From Reyranella humidisoli (GTDB taxonomy: Bacteria; Pseudomonadota; Alphaproteobacteria; Reyranellales; Reyranellaceae): a DNA stretch of 64,000 nt. Shown piece by piece: positions 1 through 8,462 of this stretch (positions are counted from its first letter, which is position 1; each line of letters starts with the position of its first letter). A program made the position numbers and the translations under genes. The notes beneath the pieces were generated by a model that saw only the letters and a program-made list of their open reading frames with translations, did not search any database and was not told where the DNA came from. The stretch spans positions 620,001 through 684,000 of the forward strand of contig NZ_JAHOPB010000002.1 in the NCBI RefSeq assembly GCF_019039055.1. The letters are read 5' to 3'.

Positions 1-1
1 G

Positions 2-430
2 CTCGGTTTCAACAAGGTCGCGCCGTATTATTACTACCCCGGCTGGTGGGAAGGCTGTGCGGCGCTCTCGCTCTACTGCGGCGACAAGGCGTTCGATGCT
101 CTGCCGCCGATGTATAAGGAAGCGATCGCCGCCGCTGCGGCTGACGCGGTGAGCTGGTCGGTCGCCAAGTACGACGCCCAGAACCCGCGCGCGCTGCGCG
201 AGCTGGTGGCGGCCGGCACCAAGTTCCTGCCGTTCCCGCAGGCGGTGATGGAGGCCTGCTACAATGCCTCCAACGAGCTCTACGCCGAGACCATCGCCAA
301 GAACCCGAAGTTCAAGAAGGTCTTCGATTCTTGGAAGCCCTTCCGGAACGAGGAGGTTCTCTGGTTCCGCGTCGCCGAGAACACGTTCGACAACTTCATG
401 GCGCGCCAGTCGGCTGCCAACAAGCTCTGA
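2..430 (+). CDS. TRAP transporter substrate-binding protein, C-terminal part (gene enters from left edge)
   Basis: This is the last 142 residues of a periplasmic solute receptor of the DctP/TakP-like TRAP family; the 5' part lies outside the window, so no start can be chosen. The aromatic stretch YYYYPGWWEG near the left edge and the terminal WFRVAENTFDNF block are shared almost word for word with the complete receptor encoded immediately downstream, so the two are tandem paralogues. The receptor captures an organic acid-like ligand in the periplasm and hands it to a DctQ/DctM permease, a pair of which is encoded convergently at 1788-3919. A strong intrinsic terminator follows the stop codon. 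The exact ligand is unknown. Confidence 0.9.
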   Translation, partial: LGFNKVAPYYYYPGWWEGCAALSLYCGDKAFDALPPMYKEAIAAAAADAVSWSVAKYDAQNPRALRELVAAGTKFLPFPQAVMEACYNASNELYAETIAKNPKFKKVFDSWKPFRNEEVLWFRVAENTFDNFMARQSAANKL

Positions 431-451
431 CCCCGGCTTCACGTCGGTTGA

Positions 452-478
452 AAAGCCCCGCTTCGGCGGGGCTTTTTA
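452..478 (+). terminator. Intrinsic terminator of the first TRAP receptor gene
   Basis: A perfect 10-bp stem (AAAGCCCCGC with GCGGGGCTTT) closed by a TTCG tetraloop is followed by a short T run. It starts about 20 bases after the stop codon at 430, so it separates the two tandem receptor genes into different transcripts or attenuates read-through. Confidence 0.9.
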
Positions 479-624
479 TTGCCTGTCCCCGGCGCCGAGG
501 CGCCGAACATTGCAGATATTTAAGGATTTTCCGGCATGCGGGAGCTTTTCAAAGCCATTATCGCATGCCAGTGTTGCAACCGCTGAAGGGGGCCATGAAG
601 GCTACCGTGGGAGGAACAAGGAAC

Positions 625-1728
625 ATGCAGCGTAGAAAATTCATCAGGACCGCAGGCGTAGGTGCCGCGGGTGTTGCGGCGGCGACCACGATCGCCGCGC
701 CGGCCATTGCTCAGAGCATGCCGGAAGTGAAGTGGCGTCTGACGTCGAGCTTCCCCAAGTCGCTCGACACGCTCTACGGCGGCTCGGAACTTTTCGCCAA
801 GATCGTCGGCGAAATGTCGGACGGCAAATTCCAGATCCGTCCCTTCGCCGCGGGCGAAATCGTCCCGGGTCTGCAGGTTGCCGATGCGGTGCAGAACGGA
901 ACCGTCGAGGCCGGACAGACCGCGGCCTACTACTATTTCGGCAAGCATCCGAACTTCGTGTTCGAGACCGGCCTGCCGTTCTCGATGAACCAGCGCCAGT
1001 ATTATGCCTGGCTCGAGTTCGGCGGCGGTCATGAACTGATCAACGACTTCTACAAGGAGTACAACTTCCGCTCCTTCACCTTTGGCGGCACGGGCTGCCA
1101 GATGGGCGGCTGGTTCCGCAAGGAAATCAAGTCGATGGACGACATGAAGGGCCTGAAGTTCCGCGTCGGCGGCTTCGCCGGCCTGATCCTCACGCGCCTC
1201 GGCGTCGTGCCGCAGCAGATCGCCGGCGGCGACATCTATCCGGCGCTCGAGAAGGGTACGATCGACGCCTGCGAATGGGTCGGCCCGTACGACGATGAGA
1301 AGCTCGGGTTCAACAAGGTCGCCAAGTACTATTACTATCCGGGTTGGTGGGAAGGCGCGTCGGTCGGCTCGCTCTACATCAACAACGACGCGTGGGCGAA
1401 GCTGCCGAAGCCGTACCAGGCGATGGTCGAGGCCGCGGCTGGCCGCGTCACCTCGTGGATGGTGCCCAAGTACGATGCCGGCAATCCGCCCGCGCTGCGC
1501 CGCCTGGTGGCTGCCGGCACGGAGCTTCGGCCGTTCCCGCGCGCCGTGCTCGAGCCGTGCTTCCTCGAGGCCTACAAGTACTACGACGAACTCTCGGCCA
1601 AGGATCCGAAGTTCAAGAAGATCTACGACAACATGAAGGCCTTCCGCGCCGACGAGAACCTGTGGTTCCGCGTCGCCGAGAACACCTTCGACAACTTCAA
1701 CTTCTCGATGTCGGCGCAGGGCCGATAG
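625..1728 (+). CDS. TRAP transporter substrate-binding protein (TakP/FcbT1-like)
   Basis: A 367-residue periplasmic receptor of the TRAP (DctP) superfamily. The start is ATG 625, preceded by GAGGAACAAGG; longer in-frame extensions lack a ribosome site. The protein opens with MQRRKFIRTAG, a twin-arginine signal, followed by an Ala-rich hydrophobic stretch and an A-Q cleavage region. Diagnostic family segments are SSFPKSLDTLYGG early on, FRVGGFAG in the middle, and CEWVGPYDDEKLGF. These resemble the branch that includes the 2-oxoacid receptor TakP and the chloroaromatic/mannitol-type TRAP receptors. The C-terminal third is a close paralogue of the partial receptor at 2-430. The likely membrane partners are the convergent DctQ/DctM genes across the shared terminator. 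The ligand is inferred only to be an organic anion. Confidence 0.93.
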   Translation: MQRRKFIRTAGVGAAGVAAATTIAAPAIAQSMPEVKWRLTSSFPKSLDTLYGGSELFAKIVGEMSDGKFQIRPFAAGEIVPGLQVADAVQNGTVEAGQTAAYYYFGKHPNFVFETGLPFSMNQRQYYAWLEFGGGHELINDFYKEYNFRSFTFGGTGCQMGGWFRKEIKSMDDMKGLKFRVGGFAGLILTRLGVVPQQIAGGDIYPALEKGTIDACEWVGPYDDEKLGFNKVAKYYYYPGWWEGASVGSLYINNDAWAKLPKPYQAMVEAAAGRVTSWMVPKYDAGNPPALRRLVAAGTELRPFPRAVLEPCFLEAYKYYDELSAKDPKFKKIYDNMKAFRADENLWFRVAENTFDNFNFSMSAQGR

Positions 1729-1746
1729 AGAGAAGACCACAAAGAG

Positions 1747-1775
1747 AAAGCCCCGCCGGTTGGCGGGGCTTTTTT
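1747..1775 (+). terminator. Intrinsic terminator between convergent TRAP genes
   Basis: A perfect 11-bp stem (AAAGCCCCGCC with GGCGGGGCTTT, loop GGTT) is followed by a T run on the plus strand. It lies 18 bases after the receptor stop and 12 bases before the end of the convergent permease gene. On the minus strand the tail is less T-rich, so termination there may be weaker. Confidence 0.9.
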
Positions 1776-1787
1776 GTTGCCTTCGGC

Positions 1788-3377
1788 CTACTTGAAGACC
1801 GGTGGCGCCGTGTCTTCCGATGGCGGTGCCTGAAGCTCGATCGTCACCTTGCTGGGATCGACGCCGTGCGGCTTGTCGAGGAAGAAGGTCACGGTCTGCG
1901 GCACGAAGATCACGATCGCCACCATGATGAGCTGCAGGACCACCCAGGGGATCGCCCCCCAATAGATGTCCGAACTCTTCACTTCCTTGGGCGCCACGCT
2001 GCGCAGGTAGAACAGCGCGAAGCCGAAAGGCGGGTGCATGAACGAGGTCTGCATGTTCACGCAGAGCATGACGCCGAACCAGATGAGAGCGGCATCGGCG
2101 CCCACGACCGGCGTGAGCAGCTTCTGCGCGACCGGCGCCAGCATCGGGATGATGATGAAGGCGATCTCGAAGAAGTCGAGGAAGAAGGCCAGGAAGAAGA
2201 CGAAGAGATTGACGACGATCAGGAAGCCCCAGACGCCACCGGGCAGACCCGTCAGAAGATGCTCGACCCAGTGGCCGCCGTCGACGCCCGCGAACGAGAT
2301 CGAGAAGCAGGTCGCACCCACCAGAATGAAGGCCACCATCGCGGTGATGCGCATGGTTGCCTGCATGGCCTGGACGATGAGGTCGCGCAGATCCTTCACC
2401 TGCCAGGCCCGCCAGCACAGCCAGATGACCGACGCGAACATGACGGTAAAGGCCACCTTGAACGCGAACGACTTGAAGGCAACGATGCCGATCAGCGAGC
2501 CGATGATGGCAGCGGCGCAACCGCCCAAGAACATCAGGCGGTCGAACTTGGTGAGCGGTGCATTGCGCACCACCGCCAAGACGATCGCACCGATGGTACC
2601 CATCGCGCCCGCCTCGGTGGGAGTAGCCAAGCCCATCATGATGGTGCCGAGCACCAGGAAGATCAGGACCGCGGCCGGGATGATGCCCCACGCGCACTTG
2701 ATCAGGAGCGCCTTGCCAAACAGCGTCCGCGGCACTGGCGGAAGCGCGTCCGGCTTGACCAGCGTCAGATAGAACGTATAGGCGGCAAACAGCGCAATCT
2801 GCAGAAGTGAGGGGCCCCAGGCGCCCAGATACATATCTCCAACCGACCGGCCGAGCTGGTCGGCCAGGACGACGAGCACCAGCGACGGCGGCACGAGCTG
2901 TGTGATCGTGCCAGAGGCGGCGAGCACGCCCGTCGCGTAGCGCATGTCGTACTTGTACCGCATCATCACTGGCAGGGTGATCAGCGCCATGGCGATGACC
3001 TGGGCGGCCACGGTGCCGGTGATCGCGCCGAGGATGAAGCCGACGATGATGGTCGAGTAGCCCAACCCACCCTTCACCGGGCCAAAGAGCTGGCCCATCG
3101 ACTCCAGCATGTCCTCCGCCAGCCCGCATTTCTCCAGGATCGCGCCCATGAAGGTGAAGAACGGGATGGCAAGCAGCAGCTCGTTCGACAGGATCGAGCC
3201 GAAGACACGGCCCGGGATGGCCTGCATGAAGGCCATCGTGAAGTAGTTCATCTCGATCGCGAGGAACCCGAAAAAGAAACCCACGGCGCAGAGCGAGAAG
3301 GCAACGGGGTATCCGATGATCATGAAGACGACGAGGCCGCCGAACATCAGCGGCGGCATCCAATCGAGCGGGATCAT
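1788..3377 (-). CDS. TRAP transporter large permease (DctM family)
   Basis: A 529-residue polytopic inner-membrane protein, the ion-coupled transport subunit of a TRAP system. It has the many hydrophobic helices of the DctM family, including the N-terminal GLVVFMIIGYPVAFSL segment and the GIIPAAVLIFLVLGTIMMGLATPTEAGA-type block that marks the family. It is longer than the common 430-residue DctM and matches the larger class that accompanies TakP/FcbT1-like receptors. Its ATG overlaps the stop of the upstream DctQ gene by four bases (ATGA), so the two are translationally coupled. It converges on the receptor gene at 625-1728, its probable functional partner. Confidence 0.93.
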   Translation of the reverse strand: MIPLDWMPPLMFGGLVVFMIIGYPVAFSLCAVGFFFGFLAIEMNYFTMAFMQAIPGRVFGSILSNELLLAIPFFTFMGAILEKCGLAEDMLESMGQLFGPVKGGLGYSTIIVGFILGAITGTVAAQVIAMALITLPVMMRYKYDMRYATGVLAASGTITQLVPPSLVLVVLADQLGRSVGDMYLGAWGPSLLQIALFAAYTFYLTLVKPDALPPVPRTLFGKALLIKCAWGIIPAAVLIFLVLGTIMMGLATPTEAGAMGTIGAIVLAVVRNAPLTKFDRLMFLGGCAAAIIGSLIGIVAFKSFAFKVAFTVMFASVIWLCWRAWQVKDLRDLIVQAMQATMRITAMVAFILVGATCFSISFAGVDGGHWVEHLLTGLPGGVWGFLIVVNLFVFFLAFFLDFFEIAFIIIPMLAPVAQKLLTPVVGADAALIWFGVMLCVNMQTSFMHPPFGFALFYLRSVAPKEVKSSDIYWGAIPWVVLQLIMVAIVIFVPQTVTFFLDKPHGVDPSKVTIELQAPPSEDTAPPVFK

Positions 3378-3919
3378 TGCGTCGGCCTCTCGTAGTGAGC
3401 TTCAAGACTGTCGACGGCATATCCGTTGAGGAAGGCGACGCGCTTGATGAGTTCGGAAAGGCCCTGCAGGGCGACCAGGGCGAAGCCGATGGGGAGTACC
3501 AGCTTGATCGGCCAGCGCAGGAGGCCACCGGCGTTCGAAGAGTGCTCGTAGACGTTGAACGACTGCATGAAGAACGGCCAGCTCAGCCACGCGAGGATGG
3601 CGCAGGTCGGCAGCAGGAAGACCAGAGCGCCGAGAATGTCGACCCAGAGCTGCCCGCGGCGGCTCAGCGTCATGTAGAGGATATCTACGCGCACATGCTC
3701 GTTACGCTTCAGCGTATAGGCTGCGCCAAACATCACGATGACGGCGAACATGTACCACTGCACTTCGAGCCACGCATTGGAACTCGAGTCGTAGGCGTAC
3801 CGCACCATGGCGTTGCCCGCGCTGACCACACAGGCCAACAGGACAAGCCAGTTGCACACGACACCTATTTTTTCGTTTAACGCGTCGATCAGCGCGCTGA
3901 ATGACAGCAACAAGCGCAT
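3374..3919 (-). CDS. TRAP transporter small permease (DctQ family)
   Basis: A 181-residue membrane protein with four predicted helices, the small subunit that binds the DctM transport domain. The family signature is visible as NAMVRYAYDSSSNAWLEVQWY followed by KRNEHVRVDIL, where the conserved R-x-x-E-H-V-R-V-D block lies between helices two and three. Translation starts at ATG 3919 and ends in a four-base overlap with the large permease. No separate promoter could be defined in the 155 bases up to bpt, which lies upstream on the same strand. Confidence 0.92.
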   Translation of the reverse strand: MRLLLSFSALIDALNEKIGVVCNWLVLLACVVSAGNAMVRYAYDSSSNAWLEVQWYMFAVIVMFGAAYTLKRNEHVRVDILYMTLSRRGQLWVDILGALVFLLPTCAILAWLSWPFFMQSFNVYEHSSNAGGLLRWPIKLVLPIGFALVALQGLSELIKRVAFLNGYAVDSLEAHYERPTQ

Positions 3920-4074
3920 CCCGTCTCCCCTGCTTGCGAGTTCTTATTGGGCCGGCAGTCCGTTCTCGCCGACGGACCAGCTTTATTAACGCGGTCCGCT
4001 GGGCGAGGCCAGAGGCTGCATTTGTTCATTCAGCAGACGAGGTGCGTCAAGTCGCTCCACCACCGATGCAGTGC

Positions 4075-4809
4075 CTATGTTGTAGGCAACTCCACCCAAC
4101 CATCGGGGCCGAAAAACTCCAGCGGGCGGAAAGACTGCTTGTAGGCCATCTTGGTCGAATCGGCGATCCAGTAGCCGAGATAGACATAGGGCAGGCCTCG
4201 CCGGGCCGCGGCGGCGGCGAGCCACAGGATCATGTGCGTGCCGAGGCCGCGCCTCGGATCCTGGGGATCGAAGAAGCTGTAGACCGCCGAAACGCCGCTC
4301 GACAACCAGTCGACGAGACAGCATCCGACGAGCCTGCCGTCCGCCGAATCGTCCCGGAATTCGATGATGGCCGTCTCAACCGGGCTTTCTTCGACCATGG
4401 CGCGGTAGTCGTCGAAATCCATGTCCGCCATGTCGCCGTCGCGATGCCGTGTCAGCACATAGCGTGAAAACAGCGAAAATTGCTCGCCGGTCGCCAGGGC
4501 CTGCACTTCGGTTGAATGGACATGCTCGTTGCGGCGCTGGATACGGCGCTGTGCCCGGCTGGGCTCGAAATCCCGGACCCGGATGCGGACCGGGACACAG
4601 GCTCTGCAACCGTCGCACAGCGGCTTGTAGACGAAATGGTGCGAGCGGCGGAAACCGGCGTCGGTCAGCGTGTCGTGCTGGGAAATGGCATCGGGTCCGC
4701 TCAACTCGGTGACGAGCTTGGTCTCCAGGCGATGTGGCAGGTAGGGGCAACGCATCGCCGGCGTCGTGCGGAAGAACCGAAGGGACTGGATGTTCTGGCG
4801 GATGAACAT
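4075..4809 (-). CDS. bpt: Aspartate/glutamate leucyltransferase (bacterial tRNA-protein transferase)
   Basis: A 244-residue member of the ATE/Bpt aminoacyl-tRNA-protein transferases, which transfer leucine from Leu-tRNA to N-terminal Asp or Glu and mark proteins for ClpAP degradation (N-degron pathway). Visible signatures are the N-terminal CPYLP (Cys21), the CDGCRACVPVR cluster (Cys65, 68, 71), and the C-terminal GNAT-like part with YSFFDP, GLGTHMILW and YVYLGYWI. Family members are about 240-250 residues, so it is complete. The Leu rather than Arg specificity is assigned from bacterial family knowledge, not read directly. It stands alone between the TRAP permease genes and a DUF4126 gene, all on the minus strand. 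Confidence 0.93.
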   Translation of the reverse strand: MFIRQNIQSLRFFRTTPAMRCPYLPHRLETKLVTELSGPDAISQHDTLTDAGFRRSHHFVYKPLCDGCRACVPVRIRVRDFEPSRAQRRIQRRNEHVHSTEVQALATGEQFSLFSRYVLTRHRDGDMADMDFDDYRAMVEESPVETAIIEFRDDSADGRLVGCCLVDWLSSGVSAVYSFFDPQDPRRGLGTHMILWLAAAAARRGLPYVYLGYWIADSTKMAYKQSFRPLEFFGPDGWVELPTT

Positions 4810-4862
4810 GTGATTGCGGTTGCGAGTGTACGCCTCGGACCGGGGAAGGAAAGCGCCAGTTC

Positions 4863-5471
4863 CTAAACCGAAGGTCTATGGCGAGCCCGTGCCATCCGGC
4901 GAAATGGCTTCATTGCCAGTCGGAACAGCCTCGGCAGCAGCCATATGAGCAGAAGGACGAAGACCGCGAGCAGGCACAAAAAAGTGATCGGATGAGCGAT
5001 CGCCAGCGCGAGCCCGCCGAAGACCGTGACGTCCTCGCCCAGCGAGGCGAGGACGTTGGTGAAAGGCTCCGGAGATGTATTGATCAGCGCCCGCGAACCG
5101 GTCTTGGCGACATGCGTGCCGGCGGCCAGCGTTCCGCCCAGCAGGCCGGCGATGATCGCGACTTCGGGGCTGAGGCCGCCCGCCGCGCCATAGGCCAGGA
5201 GGGCGCCGGCCGGAATGCGCACGAAGGTCTGCAGCGCATCGTTGATGCTGTCGACATAGGGAATTTTGTCGGCGAGAAAGTTGAGCGCAAACAGCAGTGC
5301 CGCCACGCCCAGCACCCAGGGCGAGCCTAGGACCAGGAGGTCTTGTGGCAGGGCCACGAGACCAAGTCGCTGTGCGCCTCCCAGGACGAGCACGGCGGCG
5401 TATGCGTTCAGTCCGCTGGCCCAGCCCGCTCCCAGGGCGATGGCGATGGCGGCGAGGGTTTCTGCACTCAT
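4863..5471 (-). CDS. DUF4126 family membrane protein
   Basis: A 202-residue hydrophobic protein with about five predicted membrane segments. It opens with GAGWASGLNAYAAVLVLGG, and the middle contains LADKIPYVDSINDALQTFVRIPAGALL and GGTLAAGTHVAKTGSRALINTSPEP, the hallmark stretches of DUF4126. Its biochemical role is unknown. It sits between bpt and recR on the same strand, nine bases downstream of recR, so it may be co-transcribed with the recombination genes. A basic tail (RRMARARHR) predicts a cytoplasmic C terminus. Confidence 0.85.
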   Translation of the reverse strand: MSAETLAAIAIALGAGWASGLNAYAAVLVLGGAQRLGLVALPQDLLVLGSPWVLGVAALLFALNFLADKIPYVDSINDALQTFVRIPAGALLAYGAAGGLSPEVAIIAGLLGGTLAAGTHVAKTGSRALINTSPEPFTNVLASLGEDVTVFGGLALAIAHPITFLCLLAVFVLLLIWLLPRLFRLAMKPFRRMARARHRPSV

Positions 5472-5480
5472 GCGAGATCT

Positions 5481-6074
5481 CTAGAGCGCGCGCCGCGCCT
5501 TGAATGCGGTGGCCAGCGTACCGTCGTCGAGCCAGTCCAGTTCACCGCCGACCGGTACGCCGTGCGCCAGGCGGGTCAGGGGCACTTCGTGCTCGGCCAG
5601 CCGCTCAGCGAGGTAATGGGCCGTCGTCTGTCCATCGACCGTGGCGTTGGTCGCCATGATGACCTCCCGCACGCCACCGGCGGCGACGCGCCTCACGAGC
5701 GAGCCGATATTGAGTTCCTCCGGACCGATGCCATCGAGCGCCGACAGCGATCCGCCCAGCACGTGATAGCGGCCGGAAAAGATGCGCCCACGCTCCATGG
5801 CCCACAGGTCTCCGACATCCTCGACGACGCAGATGAGGCCGGCATCGCGGCGGGGATCGGCGCAGATCGAACAGGGGTCGATCGTGTCGAGGTTGCCGCA
5901 GACGCCGCAGGCGCGGATGGCGCGCGCGGCATCGGCCAGCGCCGCGCCCAGGGGCTGCATCAGGGTCTCGCGCTTCTTGAGCAGATGCAGCGCCACCCGG
6001 CGCGCCGAGCGCGGTCCGAGGCCCGGCAGGCGGCCGAGGAGCTGGATCAGCCGCTCGATCTCCGGCCCGTTCAT
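5481..6074 (-). CDS. recR: Recombination mediator protein RecR
   Basis: A 198-residue recombination protein that, with RecF and RecO, loads RecA at gapped DNA. Start ATG 6074 gives the canonical [26 protein letters not shown], a helix-hairpin-helix; an upstream in-frame extension lacks family similarity. The C4 zinc finger is Cys56, Cys59, Cys68 and Cys71, followed by the Toprim domain with [12 protein letters not shown] and [15 protein letters not shown]. It starts ten bases after ybaB, in the conserved dnaX-ybaB-recR order. Confidence 0.97.
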   Translation of the reverse strand: MNGPEIERLIQLLGRLPGLGPRSARRVALHLLKKRETLMQPLGAALADAARAIRACGVCGNLDTIDPCSICADPRRDAGLICVVEDVGDLWAMERGRIFSGRYHVLGGSLSALDGIGPEELNIGSLVRRVAAGGVREVIMATNATVDGQTTAHYLAERLAEHEVPLTRLAHGVPVGGELDWLDDGTLATAFKARRAL

Positions 6075-6084
6075 CGGCGATGTC

Positions 6085-6414
6085 CTAGAGCTTGAAGCCC
6101 GGCGGCAGCGGCAGGCCGCCGGTGATGTCCCGCATCTGCGCCTGGACTGTTTCCTCGACCTTGCCGCGGGCATCGTTGGCGGCCGCCACGATCAGATCCT
6201 CGACCACGCCCTTGTCCTCGGGCTTGAACAGCGAGGCGTCGATCTCGATCCTGCGGGTCTCGTTCTTGCCGTTGACCGTCACCTTGACGAGGCCCGCGCC
6301 GGAGGAGCCCACGATCTCCAGGCGCTCGAGCGCCACCTGCAGGTCCTGCATCTTCTGCTGCATCTGCTGGGCCTGCTGCATCAGGCCGCCAAGGTCCTTG
6401 AGCTTGTCGAACAT
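6085..6414 (-). CDS. ybaB: YbaB/EbfC family nucleoid-associated protein
   Basis: A 109-residue DNA-binding protein that dimerises into a tweezer-like structure. The N-terminal Gln/Met-rich helix ([16 protein letters not shown]), the central [15 protein letters not shown] strand pair and the C-terminal [11 protein letters not shown] tail are all diagnostic. Its ATG overlaps the dnaX stop by one base (TGATG), so translation is coupled to dnaX. It is almost always found between dnaX and recR, as here. Confidence 0.96.
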   Translation of the reverse strand: MFDKLKDLGGLMQQAQQMQQKMQDLQVALERLEIVGSSGAGLVKVTVNGKNETRRIEIDASLFKPEDKGVVEDLIVAAANDARGKVEETVQAQMRDITGGLPLPPGFKL

Positions 6415-8174
6415 CAGTACTCGCTTTCCGGGATATCGTCGTCGGCGGGGTATTCTTCGGCGGGAGGCGGCTCGTCGGCCGTGAAATCACCCAGGCCGGA
6501 GACCAGGGAAGTCTCCTCGCCCTTGCGTCGCACGGCATCGAGTTTGGCGCCGGGGAACGTCTTCAATATGGCCATGACCAGTTCGTTGTTCTCGGCGGAA
6601 CTGCGCAGCCCGTCGGCCTTGTCGGTCTTCTGCTGGGTGAGAGTCGGCTTGCCCTCGGCGCTGGAGACCGACGCGATCCATCGGCGACCGGTCCACTGGC
6701 CGAGCAGCTCGCTGAGGCGCGGCGCGAGATCGGCCGGTGCCCTCGGTTCGGGCCGGAATTCGATCAGGCCGGGCTCGCAGCGCACTTCGTGAACATGGTG
6801 CATCAGGCTGTGCACCAGCCGCGCCTCGCGCTTCGTCTCGAACAGCGCCACGACCTCGGTAAAGTTGCGCGGCGCTGGCATCGCCGGTTGGGTGGCAACG
6901 GCGGTCACGGGCTGGGTCGCGAGGCGCGCGGCGGCTCCGCCACCGCCGCCATTGGGCCGGGGTGCCATCGGTGCAGCCGCGCCGGCTGGAACGCCGCCGC
7001 CATTCTGCAGCGCCTTGATCGCGTCGCCGGGTGAGGGGAGGTCGGCCACGTAGCAGAGACGGATCAGCGCCATCTCGGCAGCTCGCAGCGGCGAAGGTGC
7101 GGCCAGCGTCTCCTGGAGGCCCTTGAGCAGAAGCGTCCAGGCCCGCGTCAGCGAGGCCATGCTGAGCTTGGCGGCCATGGCGAGACCCTGGGCACGCTCG
7201 CTGTCGGCCGTCGCGGCGGCGGCCTCGGGCGCCACCTTGAGGCGCGTGACCCAGTGGGTGAGTTCGAGCAGGTCCTGCAGGACGACGACGGGGTCGGCGC
7301 CGGAATCGTGCATCTCGCCGAGCGAGGCCACGACCGAGGGGGCATCGCCGCGCATCACCTTCTCGAACAGTTCGAGCACGCGGCTGCGGTCGGCGAGGCC
7401 CAGCATGTCGCGCACCTGCGCGGCATCGACGACACCGCCGCCATGGGCGATCGCCTGGTCGAGCATCGAGAGGCCGTCGCGCACCGATCCGTCGGCGGCG
7501 CGTGCCAGCAATGCCAGCGCCTCGGGCGATATCTCGACCTTCTCGGCCTGCGCGATCTTGCCGAAATGCTCGACCAGCGTTTCCTGCGGCACGCGCTTCA
7601 GGTCGAAGCGCTGGCAGCGCGACAGCACGGTCACCGGCACTTTGCGGATCTCCGTTGTCGCAAACAGGAACTTCACGTGCGGCGGCGGCTCTTCCAGCGT
7701 CTTCAGCAACGCGTTGAAGGCCTTCTCCGACAGCATGTGCACTTCGTCGATGATGTAGACCTTGTAGCGTGCCGAGACCGGGCGGTAGCGCACGCCCTCG
7801 ATCAACTCGCGCACATCGTCGATGCCGGTGCGGGACGCCGCGTCCATCTCGATCACGTCGACATGGCGGTCCTCGGTGATGGCCTTGCAGTTGTCGCAGA
7901 CGCCGCAGGGATCGACCGTCGGGCCGCCTGTGCCGTCGGCACCCACGCAGTTCAGCGCCCGGGCGATGATGCGCGCGGTCGTCGTCTTGCCGACGCCGCG
8001 CACCCCGGTGAGCATGAAGGCATGGGCGATGCGGCCGGTGGCGATGGCATTGCGCAGGGTGCGCACCATGGCTTCCTGGCCGACCAGGGTCGTGAAATCG
8101 ACGGGACGGTATTTCCGGGCGAGGACGCGATAGGGGATTGCCGGGTCTTCGGAGCCCTTGGTGGCCTTCGCCAT
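6414..8174 (-). CDS. dnaX: DNA polymerase III subunits gamma/tau
   Basis: The clamp-loader ATPase. It opens with PYRVLARKYRPVDFTTLVGQ and carries Walker A GVRGVGKTT, a zinc cluster (CGVCDNC), the DEVHMLSEKAFNALLKTLEEPP Walker B region and the sensor-1 FATTEIRKVPVTVLSRCQRFD. A Gly/Ala/Pro-rich linker leads to a C-terminal tau-like domain. ATG 8174 is preferred; an in-frame GTG three codons upstream (8183) is the alternative, and neither has a strong ribosome site. The SRP RNA gene lies about 100 bases upstream on the same strand, a typical alphaproteobacterial neighbour. No obvious A-rich slippery site for a gamma frameshift was seen. Confidence 0.97.
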   Translation of the reverse strand: MAKATKGSEDPAIPYRVLARKYRPVDFTTLVGQEAMVRTLRNAIATGRIAHAFMLTGVRGVGKTTTARIIARALNCVGADGTGGPTVDPCGVCDNCKAITEDRHVDVIEMDAASRTGIDDVRELIEGVRYRPVSARYKVYIIDEVHMLSEKAFNALLKTLEEPPPHVKFLFATTEIRKVPVTVLSRCQRFDLKRVPQETLVEHFGKIAQAEKVEISPEALALLARAADGSVRDGLSMLDQAIAHGGGVVDAAQVRDMLGLADRSRVLELFEKVMRGDAPSVVASLGEMHDSGADPVVVLQDLLELTHWVTRLKVAPEAAAATADSERAQGLAMAAKLSMASLTRAWTLLLKGLQETLAAPSPLRAAEMALIRLCYVADLPSPGDAIKALQNGGGVPAGAAAPMAPRPNGGGGGAAARLATQPVTAVATQPAMPAPRNFTEVVALFETKREARLVHSLMHHVHEVRCEPGLIEFRPEPRAPADLAPRLSELLGQWTGRRWIASVSSAEGKPTLTQQKTDKADGLRSSAENNELVMAILKTFPGAKLDAVRRKGEETSLVSGLGDFTADEPPPAEEYPADDDIPESEY

Positions 8175-8270
8175 GGCGATCACCCGCTATTCTGCGCCGT
8201 GGCCCCATTCAGGCCCGGCGGTCATCGCGCCCGGGCCGCCCGCCCTCCGCGGCGGCGCGCGCAGGGGAAC

Positions 8271-8366
8271 GGGTGAGAGACCGACATGACCCGAAGCGAA
8301 TTCGTTACGGCTGCTTCCTTCCGGATCTGACCGGGTTGGCGACTGCTCCGCCCACATCGGCCCCTC
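8271..8366 (-). ncRNA. ffs: Signal recognition particle RNA, small bacterial (4.5S) type
   Basis: The minus strand contains the near-invariant SRP domain IV core GGTCAGATCCGGAAGGAAGC at about 8332-8312. The flanks form a long helix: GAGGGGCCGATGTG at the 5' end pairs without a break (using G-U pairs) with CATGTCGGTCTCTC at the 3' end. The RNA is about 95 nt. It binds Ffh and recruits signal-sequence-bearing ribosomes to FtsY. The ends are deduced from the helix and the promoter and may be off by a few bases. Confidence 0.94.
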
Positions 8367-8372
8367 GAGGCC

Positions 8373-8403
8373 GTTATATCAGGAGTCCGGCCGTCCGGCG
8401 CAA
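8373..8403 (-). promoter_or_regulatory. ffs: Predicted promoter of the SRP RNA gene
   Basis: On the minus strand a TATAAC -10 element (8378-8373) lies seven bases before the predicted 5' end of the SRP RNA, with a weaker TTGCGC -35-like hexamer at 8403-8398 (spacing 19). A good -10 placed right at the RNA start supports the mapped 5' end; the -35 assignment is tentative. Confidence 0.6.
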
Positions 8404-8462
8404 GGGCCGAGTGTGTGGTTGGGATAAGTTCAGTCAAACCATTGATTTACAATGGTCTTTTG

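Noticed and set aside
520-3528. Very long open frame on the minus strand across the TRAP receptor and permease genes
   Set aside because: It lies antisense or out of frame to well-supported receptor and permease genes, gives low-complexity Arg/His/Gly-rich sequence, and is explained by high GC in third codon positions.
6414-8174. Possible programmed frameshift in dnaX producing a short gamma subunit
   Set aside because: No A-rich slippery heptamer followed by a hairpin was seen on the coding strand.
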